This document shows, one piece after another, positions 32,221 through 43,534 of a stretch of DNA of 64,000 nucleotides. The position numbers and the translations under genes were made by a program. The notes under the pieces were generated by a model. The model ran no database searches and had not been told where the DNA came from. It worked only from the letters and a program-made list of their open reading frames with translations. Origin of the DNA: Aedes albopictus (lineage: Eukaryota > Arthropoda > Insecta > Diptera > Culicidae); contig NC_085137.1 in NCBI RefSeq assembly GCF_035046485.1, forward strand, positions 15,343,346-15,407,345, given 5' to 3'. Each line of letters begins with the position of its first letter. Position 1 is the first letter of the stretch.

Positions 32221-34180
32221 GGGATGAACAACTGAAATATTAACAGAAAGGTTAAACATAAAAATCAAATTCCCCATTCCATTAATCGATTAGACCCCTA
32301 CGGGGCTATAAACCTTAGATAATTCCTAAGGACAATCCTGCTTAAATTTTTGAGTGCCCAAACATATCCAATGTCACAGTAATTTTAACGTATAGGGTAT
32401 TGGTTCTCTTATCAAGCAAGTGACTCCCATTTTCATCCTATGAAAAGCAAAGGATTGAAGCGTTTGTTTTGTTTCATATTTTTGTATTTTTGATAGAAGT
32501 GAGCACGCATGAAAACGAAGTGTCATAAATAAAAAAAAAAACTAAAATCATACAAGCTTGTGTTTCGTAAATTCGCGAGGGCGCTCATACTGATCGCGAT
32601 TGATTTAAAGAACTGGTTACTGAGTGTATAACTTGGACTTACCTCGATGACGCCACTGGCCAAGATCAAAACATTAATATTGTCCAACCACAGATTTCAA
32701 TATTTCTGTAATTGTACTAACCCCATGAGGTGACCACAAATGAGTTGAGAATGGCAAAAAGTTATTGATACCGTACAAATGTGAGTCGAGTCACGAGCCA
32801 CACAGCAATCATCTTGTGGTACCCTGCAGGGAGGTTCGTCGCCTGACTGCTTCTTCAGATTGCCACCGGTTTGGTCGTTAAAGTCTCCGCGAGGGTCAAC
32901 TCAGCATCAGCAGCCGCACAAGAAGCCGATTGAGATCATCTTACTGTCCTCTTTGGTTGGGGTTTTAATTACGTGACATTAAAGAGAGAAGTGGCACAAC
33001 TGGACGGAGAAAGGGATGGGTTATGGGTCACTTAAAATAAATGGCATTATTATTTTGCAGTTTATGTCTTGAACTGTATGGTTCCAAAAGGCTAAATGAT
33101 CTTATCGGTGATCGAAAGGCACGAATCTTGTAGTAAAAAGGAACGATTAAATTTATGATTGTGATTTGTAAGATTCTTTTAAAGTATTGATTAGCTTTTG
33201 AGTTTTAGGCAAGGTTTTTGACAAGAGAAAGAGATATGTAGTAAAATAGTTCTAAACACAGTTGAACATTTGTATTGCATGACAGCTATCACTTCAGTTT
33301 ATCACAATTGAATTCAAAGTACCAGTGTTGAGTGCCTTTACGCAACGATAGACGCAAAATCAACCCCCCACAAAGAAATCGCTATTTTTTCACGCAATCA
33401 CTCGGAACACGTGCCCTTTTCGTTTCGGTAATTAATTGATACCATCCGTCGATACGGTTCAGCTCGTGTTGTTATCATCGATTGAAACCCCTTCAATTAC
33501 AAAAAGGCTAACTCAAGTTGGGACTAATCCACGCAAAATAAACACCCCAATCGAGAGCCGGATTGCAACCGAACACGCGTCAGTTGTTAATTCGAAAATA
33601 ATCAAATTAAGTGCTGCTGCTCGGTCGCCCCGTATCCGCCTCGGAAAAGCTCCATCATGATCTAGAGGAAAACGTTCGAAGCTTCGCTCTCGGTGGCTAG
33701 CCTGCCGGAATAATTTACTCATTCGCTCGAATGGACCGCAAACGGTTCCATGCTGTTTCACGCTGTTTTAGGATAGTCAGTATTTACATTTTCCCCGTGC
33801 TGCACCATGTAATTTATGGTAGTAAAACATTATTAATTATTGCATAGTTTTAGTCAGTAGCCAGCTATAGCAGCAGAGCGCAAGCCTTGGCTTGTAAATA
33901 GAAGCTGGCTCTTTAAACGAATCAACGCGCTTGTGCACATACAGGTGACCAATGAATCGCAGTGGCTCCTTCACGGTGTGGAAAATGGGTGACCAAAACT
34001 AATATCGGTCTCGGCTACGCTGACTAGCTGAGCTTTGAATTCACTCTGAATTGGTCTACTAGACATAACGAAAACAGTCTGAATGCGAGCGTTCAGGTGA
34101 AAGTATAATAAATCCACACCTCTAATTTTTAAGAGCAACAGTAATCAAATGTTCAGATAAGAAGGTACATTATGAGCTAA
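32221..34180. other. Low-copy region, no supported feature
   Basis: This is one of the longest stretches without a recognisable repeat. Some parts (32820-33010, 33400-33780) are more GC-rich. No exon, promoter or RNA gene can be supported from the sequence alone. Confidence 0.4.
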
Positions 34181-35004
34181 CCCGAGCAGTAGAGAATATC
34201 GAAAGCATAACAAAATATGTTATTTTGGCAAAATAACTGAGAAACGGAAAGAGTTATTTTTGTGTTATTAACATAACATATCATGCTATAAACTTGTCTG
34301 TCATAAGCGGCAAAATAACAAAAATCATAACAAAAAAATGTTCCTGGAAGACCAGTTGAATAACACGTTTTGTTTGTTCAATAACAACTTAATAATCGTT
34401 AATTTGTAAAATATTTCAATAACAAATTTTGAAATCAATAATTTATTGATAACAATTTTAAAGCAAAATGAGTTATAAGATCTTATAAGGTCTTAGAGGA
34501 AGGGGGGTTTGTGAAAATGTGTTAAATATAGGAAAATCCCGTACTAAGTGGGCAGGGAGGACGAAAATCCCCAATTTTAGCGTGACGTACTCAATGGATG
34601 CTCCCTACTGGCACAGTTAGAATGTAATGTCAGAAAGACGAGGAAGAGGAACTGACAAGGAAACATGATTTTCTCAAAAGTTCCTTGCAAAATGCTGTGA
34701 ACAACGTCAATCTCGAATGGTGTAGTTTTGATTGCAAAACTTGTTATTGATGTATTATTGATGATCAAATATCTGCAAAGTCCCAATAATTCAATAATAA
34801 CTGGACTTGTTCTACAACAAAACATGTTATTGAAATTTTATTTGAAGAAAATATATTAATAACACGATCATAGCAAAATAAGTTTGTCCAACAAAACATG
34901 TTATGGAAAGGTATTACATCAATAAGTTAATAATAACAAACCAAGATATAAAAACAGATTTTGTGATTCCGTTGTTATCATTTTGATAATCTCCTCTGCT
35001 CGGG
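34181..35004. mobile_element. Nonautonomous element with CCCGAGCAG ends and AATAACA-rich interior
   Basis: CCCGAGCAGTAGAGAATATC at the left and GATAATCTCCTCTGCTCGGG at the right are inverted, 16 of 20 identical. The interior is a loose run of AATAACA and TGTTATT words around a short denser segment at 34490-34700. A related end occurs at 44281 and another at 41584-41913. Confidence 0.7.
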
Positions 35005-35239
35005 AAGCAGCTTGTTAGAGGTTGCTTGTTAGCCTTCTAAGTAGCTTTATTTTTAATAATTTTGGAACTTGAAAGTTCATATAAAGTAGTCGGATAGCCT
35101 TCTAAGCAGCTTCTGACGGAGCTTTCTCAAAATGGTTTTAGAAACATCACAATCTGCTGGTATTGTGTATCATGCCCAAAACTGATTGCTTACACACTTA
35201 TGCTTATGCTTATACTTGATGACTTGCTGACTTACCGCC

Positions 35240-35345
35240 AGTACTGTCATGGTACAATCAGAGCTGGTTACTCAAGTTTTTAGATTTCAGCGCCCCCTTT
35301 ACTGGTACGCCCCCATGGGCGTTTTATCATGAATAATTCCGGGAA
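35240..35345 (+). repeat. Minisatellite head repeat, second plus copy
   Basis: AGTACTGTCATGGTACAATC, AGAGCTGGTTACTCAAG, CAGCGCCCCC and GAATAATTCCGGGAAA occur in the same order as at 27317-27427. The array begins at once afterwards. TTTACTGGTACGCCCCC here matches the minus copy at 25.5 kb. Confidence 0.8.
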
Positions 35346-36640
35346 ACCCCTCCATAAAATTTCTCGCGAAATTTTTCAGTAATTTTCGTGGAAGAATCTT
35401 TCTTACAGAAATTTCTTTTATGAATTTATTTCATATCATGTACATTTTTTTAATTTTCTTCGCGATTGCCTTCAGAGAAACCACTAGAAACTCTTATAGT
35501 GTTTTGTCAGGATTTATTCATATTTTTTCCGAAATTTTTATACATAGAAAGAAGATTCTTGCATGATTTTCTAGAATAATTGCAGCAGAAGCTCCTCCAA
35601 AGATTCCTCCTCAAGTGTCCCTTCAGATTGCAGTCCTGTCCATGCATTTCTTTGGAAATTTTTCCGAAATTCCTCCAGAGATTCTCGAAGGATTTTCACC
35701 ATAAACTTTCCTAGAGTCTACTTCTGTTTTTTAAAGAGATCTCTCTAAATGTTCATCGTCAAAGTTTCCACGAGGAGTTTCTTCAGAAGTTCCTATTGAA
35801 AATCTTCAGGGGTTCTTTTAGATATTCTTTGGGAAATTCCTTCAAGGATTGCTGCACAAGTTCGTGCATGTATTTCTTCAAATATTTGTGAAGGTATTGC
35901 CCCAGGAGTTTTCTTCGGAATTACTTCAGGAATTCGTCTAGAAATTTCTCAAGATATTCCTTAGCAGACTTTTTCAGAAATTCCTCTATGATTTTCCTTC
36001 AGCTATTTAGATTTTTTCTCGGGAGGCCGTTCAGAAATTATTTTCTCTAGGAGTTTCCCCAGGTATTCCAACAGGAATTGCTAAGGGTTTATAAAGACCT
36101 TTCTTCAGGGCAAGCCCGTATACAAGTGAGGGGGATTGTGAATTAAACCCTTTCCAATGCCGATGTTCCATAAACTAGTTACCCCTCCGCCCTCTGCCAA
36201 AATTAGGAAAAACCCCTCCCTTGTCGCCTTTTTGCGCATGGGCCTGCTTCAAGGTTTCTTTCAGCAAATTTTCCGGTAATGCTTCAAGCATTTCTTCAAT
36301 AATTCTTTCAGTAATTCCAGCAAAAGTTACTCTATTTCTTATCATTTTTCAAGGATTGATTCTAGAAACTTTTACATTAACGCTAATTTTTCCCCTGAAG
36401 AAGGCACCAATAATTGCCGAAACGCAGGGACGAATCCTAAACGGTCATTCTAGAGAACTGTAGACTGTTAAGCCGAACTTCCACCCATCGTTATTCCTAA
36501 ACAGTCGAACCCTCGAATATTCAAAATTGTTCCATTAATACCTGCAAAGAGTTATCCAGTTCTTCCCAGTGTTCTTCCAGGGCTTCCTTAAAAACAATAT
36601 TTTTCTGGTGACTATCTTTAAAAAACATCTTCCAGATTCA
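35346..36640 (-). repeat. 12-bp minisatellite block
   Basis: TTCCTCCAG and TTTCTTCAGGAATT units run throughout. A non-repetitive insert at about 36110-36240 (pyrimidine-rich, GCAAGCCCGTATAC to GCGCATGGGCCTG) has weakly inverted ends and may be another MITE. Confidence 0.7.
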
Positions 36641-36757
36641 CTCAAAGTGCAAATTTTCGGTAATACCAATCCGTGTGGTCAATTATGAAATTTCAAATCA
36701 CTCAACGTACATTTGTACAGATGGGTGAATTATTGGTTAAATTGGGAAAAAATCCAC

Positions 36758-36828
36758 AGCTCAGGTGAGATTTGAACTCACGACCCTTATTCGCTAGACA
36801 AGTGCTTTATCAACTAAGCTACCGAGCC
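36758..36828 (-). tRNA. tRNA-like sequence, anticodon loop CTAGCGA
   Basis: The 71-nt minus-strand sequence folds as a cloverleaf. The acceptor GGCTCGG pairs with CTGAGCT (two G-T pairs), the D stem is GCTT/AAGC, the anticodon stem is CTTGT/ATAAG and the T stem is GTGAG/CTCAC with loop TTCAAAT. Loop positions 34-36 read AGC (Ala codon GCU), but the G3:U70 pair that normally marks tRNA-Ala is C:G here. The overall body resembles tRNA-Thr(AGU). A box and B box are present. It sits in a repeat, so it is probably tRNA-derived and not a housekeeping gene. Confidence 0.6.
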
Positions 36829-36969
36829 AATTAATGACCCGGCAACCTAGTTGTCATAAGGTTCAATTCTAATCTCATCGATCTATATCATCTTCCCCTA
36901 AAACGGCAAATATAACCATCTCTGTTGTACATTGAACCTTATTACAACTAGGTTGCCGGGTCATTAATT

Positions 36970-37040
36970 GGCTCGGTAGCTTAGTTGATAAAGCACTTGT
37001 CTAGCGAATAAGGGTCATGAGTTCAAATCTCACCTGAGCT
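36970..37040 (+). tRNA. tRNA-like sequence, inverted partner
   Basis: Identical in layout to the copy at 36758-36828 but on the plus strand. One visible change, GTCATGAG for GTCGTGAG, breaks the outer T-stem pair. The same AGC loop is kept. Confidence 0.55.
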
Positions 37041-37112
37041 GTGGATTTTTTCCCAATTTAACCAATAATTCACCCATCTGTACATATGTACGTTGAGTTA
37101 TTTGATCTTCCA

Positions 37113-38336
37113 GATTGTCATCTACAGGTTTTCCATCGAAAATTGTGATGGAAATCCTTTAAAAAATTGCGCCAGAGATACCTTCAGGAGTTTTTTATGG
37201 ATTTCTTCAGAAATTTGCTGAGGGATTTCTTCAAGAACTTCATCAGTAAAGTTACTAATAGAATTTCTTTCGGAATCCTATTTAAGATTTCTTTAATCTC
37301 CAGAAATTTCCCAAGAAATTTTTCCGTTTCCATTTTTCTAGGAATTGAGGAGGTATCTAAACGAATTCTTAATGCATCCTACCAGGCATTCACCCATGAA
37401 TTACTTCAGAAATAATTTAAGAAATTGTTTGAATTGCAGGAATTTTGTCCAGGATTCTCCCAGGAAATGATATGGATGTTCTTCTGGGAATTTGCAAAGG
37501 TATCATCAGAAGCTTTTTAAAAGGATTTTTTCAGATAAACCTCCTGGAATTTCTTGAGAAATTCCTTCATAAATGAATTCTTGAAATTCCTGAAAAAAAA
37601 ATCCTTGAGAAATATTTGAAAAAATTTCAGCAGGAATCTCTGAAGGAGAATGTCTCAAGGGATTTTTGGAGGTACCATTCCGAAAGAATCTTTCTCAATA
37701 ATAATAAAAGTTTCAAGAGGAGTTTCTGAAAAACTTTCTATTTTTTTCTGAGAAATATCTTGCTGAAATTCTTGCAGAAATTCTTAAAATTTAGAAGATG
37801 TCTCCGAAGACATTTTTGATGGAATTTCAGAAGGGATTCGAGCAGGAATTTCTGAAAGAATCTCTGATGAATTTCCTGGCGAAATATTCAGTAGAATCTC
37901 TGTGAAATCTCGGAAAGTACACTTGCATGAATTTCTAGAGAAAAATATCGAAAGATTCCCAGGAGAAATTATTCTAGATCTTTTTATATAAATTGCTGGA
38001 TAAACTCCTCGGGAAACCCTTTGTGAAATCTCGAAAAAAAAGAAAAGAAGAAAGAAAAAAGTGATTTTTTTAACTCTTGGTGAACAATTCAAATAAATTT
38101 CTTCAAGTATTTTCTGAAGGTATACCTGGAGCAATCTTTGGACGTATAAACGAAGAAATAAAAGTTACATTTATATAGAGATCTCAAAAAAAAATCTCTT
38201 GATGTATTTCTCAATGAATTCCTGTTGGAATTCCTTTGAGAATCCATGGAAAAAAATCTTAGAACTTTCCTCAGAAGAAAGAAAGGGTTTTTAGAAAGAA
38301 TTTTTAAAGGAGTCACCGTAGGAAATTCTGAAGAAA
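37113..38336. repeat. 12-bp minisatellite block
   Basis: TTTCTTCAG-type units occur to about 37.5 kb, then GAATTTCTGAAGG-type units to the transposon at 38337. Frames here are repeat translations. Confidence 0.75.
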
Positions 38337-39272
38337 TACCGTATGCGTGATAATGTTTGCACCATCGTCAAATAAAATTCCAGTTTGACTTGTGAAGACA
38401 ATGTATTGGTTTTATTTGCAGGCATTTAAGCTATTACTCATATCCTAGTAGGCTGTGAATAAAAAGTGTTGATTTTCTTAGTTTTACACTTGCATAATGA
38501 CTAAGTGGCAACCTAGCTCGTGATTTGTCCACGCGCAAATGTCGAAAAGTATCCGTGGTAGTGTCAAAGTCAAGATTAACCATTTTTGAATTTATTTTTT
38601 TATTTTGACATTGCATAATGGTGTAGACATTGGCACACAAACAAAAGTTATAATAACTATTGATTCTGGAATTTGGTACGGATCGATAGTTTTTCGGAAA
38701 TCGAAAAAAACGGAGGTTGCGTTCGGGCAAATTCAAAACTTTCTTATATGGCGCTACTCGTAGCTCCTGGATGCCATTGGTAATAATGTAAGTTTTTTTT
38801 CTATGGTCGAAGGATCATAAAGGCCACCGTAATTTTCCTTTTCGATATGCCATGCCGTTAAGTCGCTGATATCGCGTTTCTTTGCCATTTTTCTCATTGA
38901 GCGCATATAATTCACCCAAATCTTATTTTTGGTGGCAGCGATAGCTTTCCTAATCCATGTTAACCTTGGACGACCAGTGGACACCTTCGGGAATAGTTGC
39001 CCTTGCTTTTTTTCGGTCTAAGACTGTTTTACGGTTCTCCTGAACACTCCTGAAATGTATTTTTTAACATTTGCGCGTGGACAAGTCCCGACTACCGCTG
39101 CTACCCCTTCATGGTGCAAATTTTAAACTTAAGAAATCGTTTTTTTTACCCACAACCTACTGTGATATGAGTTAGAGCTTACGTACATGCAACAAAAACC
39201 AAGACATTGTGTGTACAGGTGATATGGGTACCTTATTTGTACGATGGTGCAAACATTATCACGCATACGGTA
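38337..39272. mobile_element. TA-flanked DNA element with 32-bp perfect terminal inverted repeats
   Basis: Both ends read TACCGTATGCGTGATAATG and on through TTTGCACCATCGT, perfect for 32 bp (38337-38368; 39241-39272), followed by near-matching AAATAA. Subterminal inverted copies of TTTGTCCACGCGCAAATGT lie near 38515 and 39070. TA at each edge fits a Tc1/mariner-type target. Unlike the neighbouring MITEs, it holds two minus-strand frames (38434-38736 and 38754-38984). Confidence 0.85.
38754..38984 (-). CDS. Unrecognised frame inside the TA-flanked element
   Basis: The 76-codon frame begins MSTGRPRLTWIRKAIAAT and contains NYMRSMRKMAKKRDISDLTA, giving a basic, helix-prone N-terminal half. I do not recognise a transposase DDE/D motif or any other domain. 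It is close to a second frame at 38434-38736 on the same strand. It could be the eroded remains of a transposase, a captured fragment or chance. Confidence 0.25.
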   Translation of the reverse strand: MSTGRPRLTWIRKAIAATKNKIWVNYMRSMRKMAKKRDISDLTAWHIEKENYGGLYDPSTIEKKLTLLPMASRSYE

Positions 39273-40503
39273 CTTAAGAAATTTCTGAATGATTATCTAA
39301 ACGAACCATTGAAAATATTCTGAAGCAATTATTGAAGGAGTTTTGAAAAAAAAAACTTGGAAAGCTATTTAAAAGATCTCTGGGAAAAATTTCCATAGCA
39401 ATTCTTTAGGAAATATTTTAAGGAAGTTCTGTTTTTTTTTTCTATAATTGCCAGAAGAATTTCTGAACAAACAACTGGACAAGTTTCAAGGAAGAAATCC
39501 AAGGAAGGTTTCATGAAGGAGTTTTCCATTTAATTTGTAGGTTCATCTCTAAAAAAAACTGAATAAAAAATCAAATGAAAACTATGAATTTCCTAAAGTA
39601 ATCCCAAAGTTAAGCCACCGAACTCAATTTTGTTTCTTAAAAATTCCCTGGAAAATTGTTTTGAGGAATTTTTGATAGAATGCCAGATTTTTTTTAATTC
39701 AGAAATTTTTAAAGGTATCGTTGGAGAAAATCCTGAACGGCTTTCTGGCAAAATACATAGCGGAATATCAGGAAGAATTCTTGAGGGAATCTCTGTATGG
39801 GTTGCCACAGCTTTTTCTGGATTGATTCTTGCTTGAACCACTAAAAAACAAGTCATGCATGAATTTCCGGAGGAATCCCTGAAGAAATGTATGCAAACAT
39901 GCTTTCACCTTCGGTATTTTACAATGCTATACTTGAATATGTGATGGAGTTTTTTATTTCCGACCTCAACATGTATAACACCTTAAGGAACACCATAAAA
40001 GAATTTTCGAAGAAACCACTACAGGAATTTTTTAAAAGAATCTTTGACAGAAACACTGAAAAAAGGCTTAATAAGAAAGGAGAAATTTAAGAAGGATTTT
40101 TCTAATGAATCAGAAAGTGAATGATTTTCTTAAAATCCTACTTAAAATTCGGAAGTAACTACTGGAGAAATCACTTAAAGAATCTTTGGAAGATTTTATG
40201 AAGGAATTCCTGGAATGAATCTGAAAGACTAGAGGGAATAAATTTCAGGAAAAATCACTAGAAGAGTTTCAAAAATTAACTTCTTTTTTTAGGAATCCGT
40301 GCAAAATGTTATGAAATTAGTCCCTAAAGGATTTTGATTTTAATAAACGTATCCATTCAGAAGTTTGAAGAGCAATCCATGGAAGATTTCCTCAAAAAAA
40401 TGCTATATTTCTGGATCTAAAGGAAACTGATATTTCTGGTAGAATCTCTCGAGAAATCTTTGAAGGACCCTTAAGAATATTGTATGAAAAATCGTTGGAA
40501 GTA
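39273..40503 (+). repeat. 12-bp minisatellite block
   Basis: This resumes directly at the right TA of the transposon in the same GAATTTCTGAA orientation as before it. That supports insertion of the transposon into a pre-existing array. Confidence 0.75.
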
Positions 40504-41430
40504 TACAGGGGATGGCCAAAATGTTTGGGATAGGCAACTTTTTTCTCTCTCACAAAAAAGTTCGACATGGTGTAACTTTTCATAGAGTGCATCGAATATT
40601 CTCAATTTTTGACTGTTTATTAACCTATTATATGTGCATTAGTGGTACAAATTTGAGCTCGATTGGTTAATCTTTCGCGAAGTTATAACCGATCTGGTAA
40701 AACACTATTTTTTTGACTATCAATTTTGGAGCTGTCATATCTCGTAGACCAGTAAACCGAATTGAATGAAATTTTGAGCGATTATCAACAATAAATTGAT
40801 GCTTGAAAATCATTTAAAACATGGGTACTTTTTAAACGCTGAAAAAAGTTATGATGGTTTGACATTTTCACTCATTTAGAGGAAAATGAGTCAAACTTAC
40901 TATACTCCACTAAAATTACTAAATGTCTTCTTCCTTTAATCCAAATAGGCTCTAATATATCTTTTTATAGATATCTTATGAACAGAAGTAGAAAATCTTT
41001 GGATATCAAAAATAAAATTTTATTACATTGATGTAAAAAAAATGCATTTTATCGAAAAAGATCCAAAAAGTGTCAATCCATCATAACTTTTTTCAACGTT
41101 TAAAATGTACCCATGTTTTAAATGATTTTCAAGCATCAATATATTGTTGATAATCGCTCAAAATTTCATTCAATTCGGTTCACTGGTCTCCGAGATATGA
41201 CAGCTCAAAAATTTGTAATCTAAAAAATAGTGTTTTACCAGAACGGTTATAACTTCGCGAAAGATTAACCAATCGAGCTCAAATTTGTACCAATGTTGCA
41301 CATATAATAGGTTGACAAACAGTCAAAATTTGAGAATTTTTGATGCACTCTATGAAAAGTTACAGCATGTTGAACTTTTTTGTGAGAGAAAAAAAGTTGC
41401 CTATCCCAAACATTTTGGCCATCCCCTGTA
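40504..41430. mobile_element. TACAGGGG foldback element with about 350-bp arms
   Basis: TACAGGGGATGGCCAAAATG at the left and the inverted CATTTTGGCCATCCCCTGTA at the right are perfect. The arms (about 40506-40860 and 41060-41428) stay above 90% identical by eye. TA on both sides fits a Tc1/mariner-type target duplication. The 200-bp centre is unpaired and noncoding. Solo or partial relatives lie at 17022-17179 and 52298-52650. Confidence 0.9.
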
Positions 41431-41583
41431 TCTGAAAGGATATCAAGAGTAATTTTCAAACGAGCCCCTTGACTCGATTTGTTAAAGAAATCACTGGAGA
41501 AATTTCTGTAGAAATCCTAGAGGAACTTTTTTATTTGTTTCTTTTTATTCGTGAATGTTAGCAAATGCTAATATTTAACACAT

Positions 41584-41913
41584 CTACCCGAGTAGAGGGA
41601 AAGAGCTTAATAATAGCATATTTTGATATGGAGATCAAAAAGTGATGTGGGTTTGATTGACATAAAAGATAAAAGATCTAAAAATAAATTCAAAAATTTA
41701 CTCCTGGAACAACATCATCAAATCATACTTAGATTTTGTAAGATCTAACCAATAGCTGCGAGCTATTCGTATGATCTTGAAATATCAAATTTCGATATTG
41801 TTCAGATGTTCCAGGAACATTTTTCAGATATTATTTTCAGATCTTTTATCTCTTATATCAGCCAAACCAATATCATGTTTTGATCGTCAGTATTTTACCT
41901 CTACCCGGGTAGA
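41584..41913. mobile_element. Foldback element with CTACCCGAGTAGAGG ends
   Basis: The left end CTACCCGAGTAGAGG and the right end CCTCTACCCGGGTAG are inverted. Inside, TAAAAGATCT, TTCCTGGAACA and GATCTTG-like blocks recur inverted, giving arms of about 150 bp with moderate divergence. The ends resemble those of the elements at 34181-35004 and 43535-44281. Confidence 0.65.
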
Positions 41914-41930
41914 GGCACTACTTGAGAAAT

Positions 41931-42199
41931 CTTCTTCTTCTTCTTCTTTATGGTTCTACATCCCCACTGCCTCGCTTCAAATAAGTGCTCTTTGAGCAGT
42001 TCCACAGTTACAAATTGAAGGGCTTTCTTTGCCTGCCATTGCATGAATTTGTACATTGTTAGCACTTGTGAGGCAAGTACAATGATACACTATGCCCAGA
42101 GAATGGAGAATTTTTTTTCCGACCGGAACGGGAATCGAACCCGCCGTCTCCGGATTGGCGATCCATAGCCTTAACCACTAGACTAACTGGAGAGAGCAC
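41931..42199 (-). mobile_element. tRNA-derived SINE (Feilai-like)
   Basis: On the minus strand a tRNA-like head (TCTAGTGGTTAAGGC A box; GGGTTCGATTCCCG B box, about 42118-42195) leads into a body. The body contains CATTGTACTTGCCTCACAAG and CATGCAATGGCAGGCAAAGA. It ends in (AAG)n at 41931-41948. This matches my knowledge of the Feilai SINE of Aedes aegypti. SINEs are noncoding and are mobilised by LINE enzymes. Confidence 0.85.
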
Positions 42200-42660
42200 T
42201 TTTAAAAACAAAATCCTTACAAATCAATTCTTGCAAGATTTTATTGAAGGTATATTTATTTACTTATTTTTTGAAAAATTCCGGTAGTAATACTTTTTGG
42301 AATTTCTGAAGGAATTTCTGCAAGAATCACGGAGAAGAATTTTCGAATGTATTCTAGGTGTTCTTTTTTTTCTGAATCAAAAAATGAACTCCAATAAGCT
42401 TTTCTGAAAAAAAAAACTTGTATAAACTTCTTAAGGAATTTCTGTATCAATTTGTGAAGAAGTTTTTGTAAGATTTTCTGAAAAAACCCGGGAAGAATTT
42501 GTGAAAGAATCTCTTAAGGATTTTCTATTTTGAGGTATATTTCAAAAAATTCCAGGCCGTATTCCTCAAAAATCACTTACTAATTTCTGAAGGAATAATT
42601 CTGGGAATTTTTGAAATAATCCATACACATATTAATAATACTTTGAGAAATTTCTGGACA
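42200..42660 (+). repeat. 12-bp minisatellite block
   Basis: GGAATTTCTGAAGGAATTTC-type units lie between two SINEs. Confidence 0.7.
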
Positions 42661-42674
42661 AATCATACGTTGCT

Positions 42675-42861
42675 ATTTTTCTTTTTCTTTTTTTTTATCT
42701 CTGTATTAACGAGATTTTTAGCCCCAGGCTTGTTCATCTCGGAACCCCTTCCCTTCCGAAGGAAAAACCCACATTTTGTGAGTTTGTTGGGAGTGGGATT
42801 TGATCCCAGGTCCTTGGCGTGATAGTCCAGTGTTCTAACCATCACACCAGGTCCGCTCCAC
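42675..42861 (-). mobile_element. Second tRNA-derived SINE
   Basis: The minus strand starts with a tRNA-like head (GGTGTGATGGTTAGAACAC, then GGGATCAAATCCCAC). It continues with TTCCTTCGGAAGGGAAGG and GGCTAAAAATCTCGTTAATA and ends in an A-rich tail at 42675-42700. The family differs from the Feilai-like copy 475 bp away but has the same orientation. Confidence 0.8.
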
Positions 42862-42866
42862 TTTTG

Positions 42867-43534
42867 ATATTTATGAATATGGAGAGATATAAAAGAATCA
42901 CATGAACAATTTACTTCTAATTTGTAAATATTTCTTTGAGAACGAAAAAAATCAACATTTTAAAGATTTCTCATAAGTATGGAGGCAAACAAAAAATTGA
43001 AAAAAATCACAAAGGAAAAAAAATAGCAACCGGAAGTTTTAATTTCTTGCACAACGTTAATTTTGACTTCGTCTGCGAAGAACACGGCTTCTTCTGGTTA
43101 TGTAGACCGTTCAAAATCCTATTCGTAGCTGCTACACGCCTTTTCACTTTGTGGATAGAAGTATGTAGTAATTGTTCCCATCCACATGACGTATTTTTTA
43201 TCGTTTCAGAGAGCGAGCAATGGCGCTTAAGCCTAGGCTTGTTAGCCAGGACACAGTGTAAATGCCCGTGCCCCATCCCTGATGCAAAAAGGCTCATGGA
43301 GTGAAAAAACCTCTTAGCTACGTCACTCCCAACGATGGTGTTTAAATATACCAAAACACTTGCACTCACACCAATACATCTACATGATCTACTCAAAAAC
43401 ACTTCTACAATCTGAATCTTGCCGCATCACTCGCTTATAGTGAATCCCAAATCATCCCATTCCATATATCCAACTCCTTGACACCTATGGGGGCGTCGGT
43501 GGAAGAAAATAACTAACGAAGATTAAATTTTACC
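42867..43534. other. Unassigned DNA
   Basis: Overlapping frames on both strands (42936-43304 plus, 43007-43402 minus) have no recognised domain. A short minus-strand segment reading AVFFADEVKI recalls a transposase catalytic strand, but the surrounding frame is broken. I do not annotate a gene. Confidence 0.35.

Larger units (their letters stand above)
36693..37105. mobile_element. 173-bp-arm palindrome carrying two tRNA-like genes
   Basis: The left arm 36693-36865 and the right arm 36933-37105 are inverted copies of equal length separated by a 67-bp spacer. Each arm contains one complete 71-nt tRNA-like sequence, so the two are transcribed away from the spacer. A related sequence at 44521-44830 has one arm and the spacer. 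About 48 bp left of the left arm (from about 36645, GTGCAAATTTTCGGTAATAC) is also shared with that copy, so the repeat unit is larger than the palindrome. Confidence 0.85.

Noticed and set aside
36758..37040. Ordinary cellular tRNA-Ala gene pair
   Set aside because: The fold is good and the anticodon position reads AGC. However, the G3:U70 identity pair is missing, the sequence lies in a repeated palindrome, and a third copy is decaying.
43007..43402. Possible Tc1/mariner transposase on the minus strand
   Set aside because: Only AVFFADEVKI is suggestive. It is in a different frame from the longer reading frame, and no other conserved block or terminal repeat is found.
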